Assembly (NCBI GenBank): GCA_002417685.1
Contig: DICP01000110.1
Coordinates: 11,083-28,049 of the forward strand
DNA: 16,967 nucleotides
Origin: Candidatus Mesolinea sp. UBA5823
GTDB lineage: Bacteria; Chloroflexota; Anaerolineae; Anaerolineales; Anaerolineaceae
Direction of reading: 5' to 3'
In this document: piece by piece, positions 12,911 to 16,967 of the stretch
Layout of the letters: each line of letters starts with the position of its first letter
How positions within the stretch are numbered: position 1 is the stretch's first letter
The notes under the pieces: generated by a model
What the model saw: only the letters and a program-made list of their open reading frames with translations
Told to the model about the DNA's origin: nothing
Database searches by the model: none
Position numbers and translations under genes: made by a program

Positions 12911-15900
12911 TTATTTAAGGAAAACTTCATCAACATCTTCAAGCTGCAAGCTCATCACCTGACTGACGCCATCTTTCCCCATTGTAACTCCATAGATGAC
13001 ATCAGCAGCTTGGACGGTATTACGGTTATGGGTAATCAGAAGAAATTGGGTGTCATCCGAAAGGTCTTTAAGCAAATCGATAAACCTACCCACATTCGAT
13101 TCGTCCATCATCGCGTCCACCTCGTCCAAAATACAGAACGGTGTTGGGGAGATTTTCAGAAGGGCAAACACAAGCGCCACAGCCGTAAGGCTTCGTTCAC
13201 CACCTGAAAGTAAAACTAACCCTTGCTCGCGTTTTCCAGGCAAGCGCGCTTCAATTTCAATCCCTCCCTCTAATGGAGCGTTATTATCCGAAAGAATCAG
13301 CCGTGCGGATCCGCCATTGAATAGACGTGTAAAAATGCGCGAAAATTCAGCGCTTACAGATTTAAAGGTCTCGAGGAACTCGCGTTCCATAACTTCATCG
13401 AGTTCTTTTACGATTCTTTCAAGGTCACTAATGGCTGCCTCCAAGTCTGAGATCTGACTGATGAAGTTATCGTAGCGGGTTTTTGTTTCTTGATATTCTT
13501 TCTCTGCTTCTACATTCACCACACCGATCCGGCGTAACTGCGCTTTGAGTCCCTTTATTTCCTCTTCGGTCGTATCAGGTGGTATGGGCGTTGAGCGTAA
13601 TGAATCTATCGAAAAATCCTGGAATGGTAGCGGTGGTGGATTAAAGTTTTCTCCTTGGTATTCCAGCTGAATAAGTCCAAAATCATTTTCGATGCGATTC
13701 CGGAGTGAGTCCAACTTTTCTTGTTTCCGGCTAACCTCTAATTGGCAATGTGTAAGCTGATGCTCAGTAACGCTGAGCTCCTGGCGGTGGGCTTCTTCTT
13801 GTTTGAGCAGTTCCTGATAGCGGGATTCAAGCTGAGCAAGTTGTTGCTGGCGTTTGTCTAAGTGTTCGGTTTTTAGCGTACCAATCTGATTATTGAGTTC
13901 GACAACTGCTTGGTTTAGCTCTGTTTTCTGCTCCTTAAGCTCGCGAAGGTTTTGATCAGCGTCCTCATTTCGTTGGGTCAATTGATGAAGCCGTTGTTCG
14001 TCTTCAGCAAGCCGTTGTTTTAGAGCTTCTTGGGTAGCGGCTTCATGTTCAACTGCCTGCTGAGCGACCCTAATTTCCATCAGCAAATACTGAAATTGGT
14101 GCTCATAATCTTCCGTTGAGTGCTCTACTAGCAATTGCTTTATCTTTTCCAATTCGGATTGCGCCGTTTCGATTTCTAATTGATTTTTACCTTCTTGCTC
14201 ATCGAGAACGAGGCGATCTGCTTCCAACTTAGAAATCTGCTGCTGACTTTCTTCAATCTGATTCTCTATCCACTTTTTACGGCTGCTAAGTTTATCGATG
14301 GCTACAGCAGCAGCAGACAATTCTTTATGAAGTTGTTGCGTTTGTGTATTTAAACTTCGCAAGCGGGCTTGAGCTTCGAAGAGCAGATGTTCATATTGCT
14401 GATTCTCTTGCAGGTATTTTTCTTCTAGATTCTTAGCTTCTTCCCAAGCGGCATTCACCTTAGCAAGCGCAGCTTCCAGCTCTTTTGACCTGCGAATGTA
14501 GCTAACCTTGCCTGATTGCCGCTGATTTCCGACAATGGCGACGCCGTTCTTATGCAAAACCTGACCATCCAACGTAACTAAGTTGTAACTTTCACGGACT
14601 TTTTGGGGAAGATGAAATAACTTATCAATCGAGCTGACTACTAAAAAATCTCCAAGCAGCCGATGGATAATTGGTGCCAAACGCTGCGGATAGTTCACTA
14701 ACTCCGCAGCTACGCCAACGATAGCTTCATCCAGTGGCAGCTCTTCCAATTGCTTAGATTGGTCACCATCGCTGCTTGCAAGCGCAACCTTCTCGCTGAC
14801 GCTTGCTGCAATATCCATAAGGAGCACATCATTAAGTTCCCCATCCTCTAAAACGAGCAGATCAATTGCTTCACCAAGGGCAGCCGTAATAGCTTTTTCA
14901 TACACTTCTGGGACCTCTAACTTGGTGGCAAGGTCAGTAAAACCCTTGCCTTGCTGCCTGAATTTTGGGTTTTTCAGGACAATTTTCGCCCCTTCCGAGA
15001 ACCCAGAAAGGCTCTCCCGCGATTGCCGCAACAGATCGATTTGATTGGTAAGCTTGTTCCTCTCCAAGTTTAACTGGTTGATTTGTCTGCTCACCTGCTC
15101 CTGCTTGTGCTTGAGATTAGCTTGTTGTTCCACTAATTCCTTGAGGTTCTGTTCCAGTGCACTGCTATCTTTTTCAAGCGCTTGTTGCTTTTCCAGTAAA
15201 GCCTCATGAGCTCGGACTGCTCCTCCTTCTTCCTCTTGCAGGCTCTGCGCCGTAGCTTGATTTGAATTTATGCTATTTTGCAGCGTTTTTATCCGCTCTG
15301 CAATTTCACTCTTGCGGGATTTTATGACTACTGCATCTTTTTCAGCATTTATCAAACGGTTTTGCCACAATTTATATTGTGTATCGTAAGCTTCTTTTTT
15401 GCTTCTTGCTTCCTTGAGTTGCGCTTCCACTTGGGTGAATTGCCCTTGAAGCTGCATTAACTCCTGGTTTTTTTGGTCAATCTCCGCCTGCATTACATTG
15501 AGGCTTTTTTGTTCAGACTCTATCGTCTCTACTACAATAGAAAGATCCTTTTCGAGTTGATCTTTCTCTCGGATCAGTGACCTTTCCCGTTCTTCTAAAA
15601 TGGCAATTTGTTGGTTTTTCGCCTGCACCTGGCTATGGAAAGCGCCAAGCTGCTCATGCAACCTGCCGACCTCGTCCCTTTCCGTCGTAAGCTTTTCTTT
15701 AAGGTCCCCAGCCTCAACGTGGATCGTATCAACACGAGCTTGGATCTTATCACGGGCTTCTTGAGCTGTGTTCAGCTGCGCTTTAGCACCTGCGAACTCT
15801 TCTTGAGCTTTATACCAATGGTAGCCATACCAAAGACGTAGTTTGTTCTGTAAGTTATCTTGTATAGTGAGGTATTCCCGGGCGCGGACTGCCTGCCTTT

Positions 15901-16522
15901 CCAGGTTGCGTAAGCGAGGTTTGATCTCATCTAAAATATCCTGAGCTCGCTCTAAGTTGCGCCGCGTTGCTTCCAAGCGCTTCAGAGCCTCTTCTTTGCG
16001 TGTGCGATAAAGCCCAATACCAGCGGCTTCTTCAAACAGCTTACTCCGCTCATCAGGACGGATCGAGAGAGCTAAGTCCACCAATCCTTGACCAATGATT
16101 GTGTAAGTTCGCTCGCTCAAGCCAGTTTTCGCCAGCAGCTCATAAAAATCCTTCAATCGAACGCGCTGGTTATTGAGCAGATATTCGTTCGTTCCATCTC
16201 GATAAGCCCGCCGGGTGAGTACCACTTCGCTATACTCAATTGGCAGCCAATTATCTTCATTATTAAAAGTGATGGAAACGGAAGCCATTCCAGCTCGGGC
16301 GCGCTGGTCTGAACCGTTGTAAATCATGTCCTCTGTCTTTTTTGCACGCAGCAATGAGTAAGACTGCTCTCCTAAGACCCAGCGAATCGCATCGGCGACA
16401 TTTGATTTTCCGGAACCATTTGGCCCAACAATGGCGGTAATGCGCGCAGGGAAGTCAAAAGTGGTCTTCTGAGCAAAAGTTTTATAGCCGTTCAACTCTA
16501 ACGATGCAAGTTTGATGGGCAT
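12911..16522 (-). CDS. smc: Chromosome segregation ATPase SMC
   Basis: A full-length 1203-residue SMC, the core of bacterial condensin, which with ScpA and ScpB extrudes and organises chromosomal DNA. Walker A GPNGSGKS is at 33-40; a first coiled coil runs from about 170 to 505; the hinge spans about 510-670 (EGAKIVLKNP to VTLDGQVLHKNG); a second coiled coil follows to about 1030; then the ABC signature LLSGGERSLTA (about 1105), Walker B FCILDEVDA (about 1130) and the H-loop LLITHNR. The usual Gly-Gly at the end of the hinge reads VGN. Length and order are normal. It starts 3 bp after the rnc stop codon, the classic rnc-smc arrangement, with only a weak GAG ribosome binding site inside the end of rnc, which suggests translational coupling. 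scpA and scpB are not in the window. Confidence 0.97.
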   Translation of the reverse strand: MPIKLASLELNGYKTFAQKTTFDFPARITAIVGPNGSGKSNVADAIRWVLGEQSYSLLRAKKTEDMIYNGSDQRARAGMASVSITFNNEDNWLPIEYSEVVLTRRAYRDGTNEYLLNNQRVRLKDFYELLAKTGLSERTYTIIGQGLVDLALSIRPDERSKLFEEAAGIGLYRTRKEEALKRLEATRRNLERAQDILDEIKPRLRNLERQAVRAREYLTIQDNLQNKLRLWYGYHWYKAQEEFAGAKAQLNTAQEARDKIQARVDTIHVEAGDLKEKLTTERDEVGRLHEQLGAFHSQVQAKNQQIAILEERERSLIREKDQLEKDLSIVVETIESEQKSLNVMQAEIDQKNQELMQLQGQFTQVEAQLKEARSKKEAYDTQYKLWQNRLINAEKDAVVIKSRKSEIAERIKTLQNSINSNQATAQSLQEEEGGAVRAHEALLEKQQALEKDSSALEQNLKELVEQQANLKHKQEQVSRQINQLNLERNKLTNQIDLLRQSRESLSGFSEGAKIVLKNPKFRQQGKGFTDLATKLEVPEVYEKAITAALGEAIDLLVLEDGELNDVLLMDIAASVSEKVALASSDGDQSKQLEELPLDEAIVGVAAELVNYPQRLAPIIHRLLGDFLVVSSIDKLFHLPQKVRESYNLVTLDGQVLHKNGVAIVGNQRQSGKVSYIRRSKELEAALAKVNAAWEEAKNLEEKYLQENQQYEHLLFEAQARLRSLNTQTQQLHKELSAAAVAIDKLSSRKKWIENQIEESQQQISKLEADRLVLDEQEGKNQLEIETAQSELEKIKQLLVEHSTEDYEHQFQYLLMEIRVAQQAVEHEAATQEALKQRLAEDEQRLHQLTQRNEDADQNLRELKEQKTELNQAVVELNNQIGTLKTEHLDKRQQQLAQLESRYQELLKQEEAHRQELSVTEHQLTHCQLEVSRKQEKLDSLRNRIENDFGLIQLEYQGENFNPPPLPFQDFSIDSLRSTPIPPDTTEEEIKGLKAQLRRIGVVNVEAEKEYQETKTRYDNFISQISDLEAAISDLERIVKELDEVMEREFLETFKSVSAEFSRIFTRLFNGGSARLILSDNNAPLEGGIEIEARLPGKREQGLVLLSGGERSLTAVALVFALLKISPTPFCILDEVDAMMDESNVGRFIDLLKDLSDDTQFLLITHNRNTVQAADVIYGVTMGKDGVSQVMSLQLEDVDEVFLK

Positions 16523-16525
16523 AGA

Positions 16526-16966
16526 TTATTCTCGCAGACCCAATTTTCGGATTGCTGCTGAAGCCGCGGCTTTTTCAGCCAATTGTTTACTACCACCCGT
16601 ACCTTGGGCAAGTTCTTTTCCGTCCACGCTTACTGAAACCTCAAACACCTTGTCGTGATCAGGTCCATTTTCCCGCTCCAAGATATAAACTGGCGAAGCA
16701 TACCCTTGAGCTTGAGACCATTCCTGAAGAATGCTTTTCGGGTCTTCTTCAGTATGGTTTTGTAAAATTTTGTCTATTTGACTCTCTATCATGGGGTAAA
16801 AGAAATCTTTCACCGTTTGGATATCCGTTCCCAAATAAATAGCAGCAATGAGAGCTTCAAAAGCATCACAAAGGATAGCAGTGCGATCACGCCCGCCGGC
16901 TTGTTCTTCCCCCCTACCTAACAGCAGCGCTGAACCAAGGTCTATTTTTCGGGCGAAAAAGGCTAA
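16526..16966 (-). CDS. rnc: Ribonuclease III, N-terminal part cut by window edge
   Basis: The frame is open to the right edge, so the true start is outside the window. What is visible is the end of the nuclease domain, with GRGEEQAGGRDR and CDAFEALIAAIYLG, which contains the conserved Asp and Glu of the second catalytic motif. After it comes a complete dsRNA-binding domain (DPKSILQEW, GPDHDKVFEVSV, GSKQLAEKAAASAAIRKLG). RNase III cleaves double-stranded RNA, for example in rRNA processing. The first catalytic motif lies outside. It is followed 3 bp later by smc, as in many bacteria. Confidence 0.95.
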   Translation of the reverse strand, partial: LAFFARKIDLGSALLLGRGEEQAGGRDRTAILCDAFEALIAAIYLGTDIQTVKDFFYPMIESQIDKILQNHTEEDPKSILQEWSQAQGYASPVYILERENGPDHDKVFEVSVSVDGKELAQGTGGSKQLAEKAAASAAIRKLGLRE

Positions 16967-16967
16967 T

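Overview
The window reads as chromosomal DNA of a Chloroflexota bacterium, most likely class Anaerolineae. This is inferred from gene content and style: an rnc-smc pair, an rpsF-rpsR-PPIase run, a PpiC foldase with a long Thr/Pro-rich linker of the kind common in Anaerolineae envelope proteins, a GH13 next to a GH57/DUF3536 protein, and several uncharacterised proteins. GC content looks moderate. No phage, insertion sequence, CRISPR array or other transfer signature was seen, and no gene-free stretch exceeds about 190 bases.

Layout. (1) 3-2411 (+) is the 3' part of a large GH13 glycosidase that runs off the left edge. It meets tail to tail, with overlapping stop codons, a minus-strand pair: an atypical SDR (NAD(P)-binding) protein followed 9 bp later by a GH57/DUF3536 protein. 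(2) Diverging from that pair, 4801-7932 (+) is a tight run: a TIM-barrel-like protein of unknown function, ftsZ, a 72-residue protein and a 130-residue protein with one C-terminal membrane helix. (3) 8096-10125 (+) is a two-gene unit of unrecognised proteins that seem to contain several winged-helix-like segments. It is followed by tRNA-Arg(UCU) and a small four-helix membrane protein with a strong terminator. (4) 10742-12883 (+) is a self-contained unit: promoter, structured leader, rpsF, rpsR, a membrane-anchored PpiC-type foldase, terminator. (5) On the minus strand, converging on that terminator, are rnc (cut by the right edge) and smc.

How the genes fit together. GH13 and GH57 both belong to alpha-glucan-active families, so the left end probably handles a storage or intracellular polysaccharide. 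FtsZ and Smc serve division and chromosome segregation. Rnc, S6, S18 and the tRNA serve RNA processing and translation.

The most interesting signals are: an FtsZ whose T7 catalytic loop has His in place of the second conserved Asp, in an operon with an uncharacterised tail-anchored protein; an rpsF leader in which one CTCCT can pair with either of two AGGAG copies, one being the ribosome binding site; an apparently leaderless SDR gene with a near-perfect extended -10 ending just before its ATG; and the unknown 530/141-residue gene pair with a repeated winged-helix-like signature. All functional statements come from reading motifs by eye; no database search was possible.
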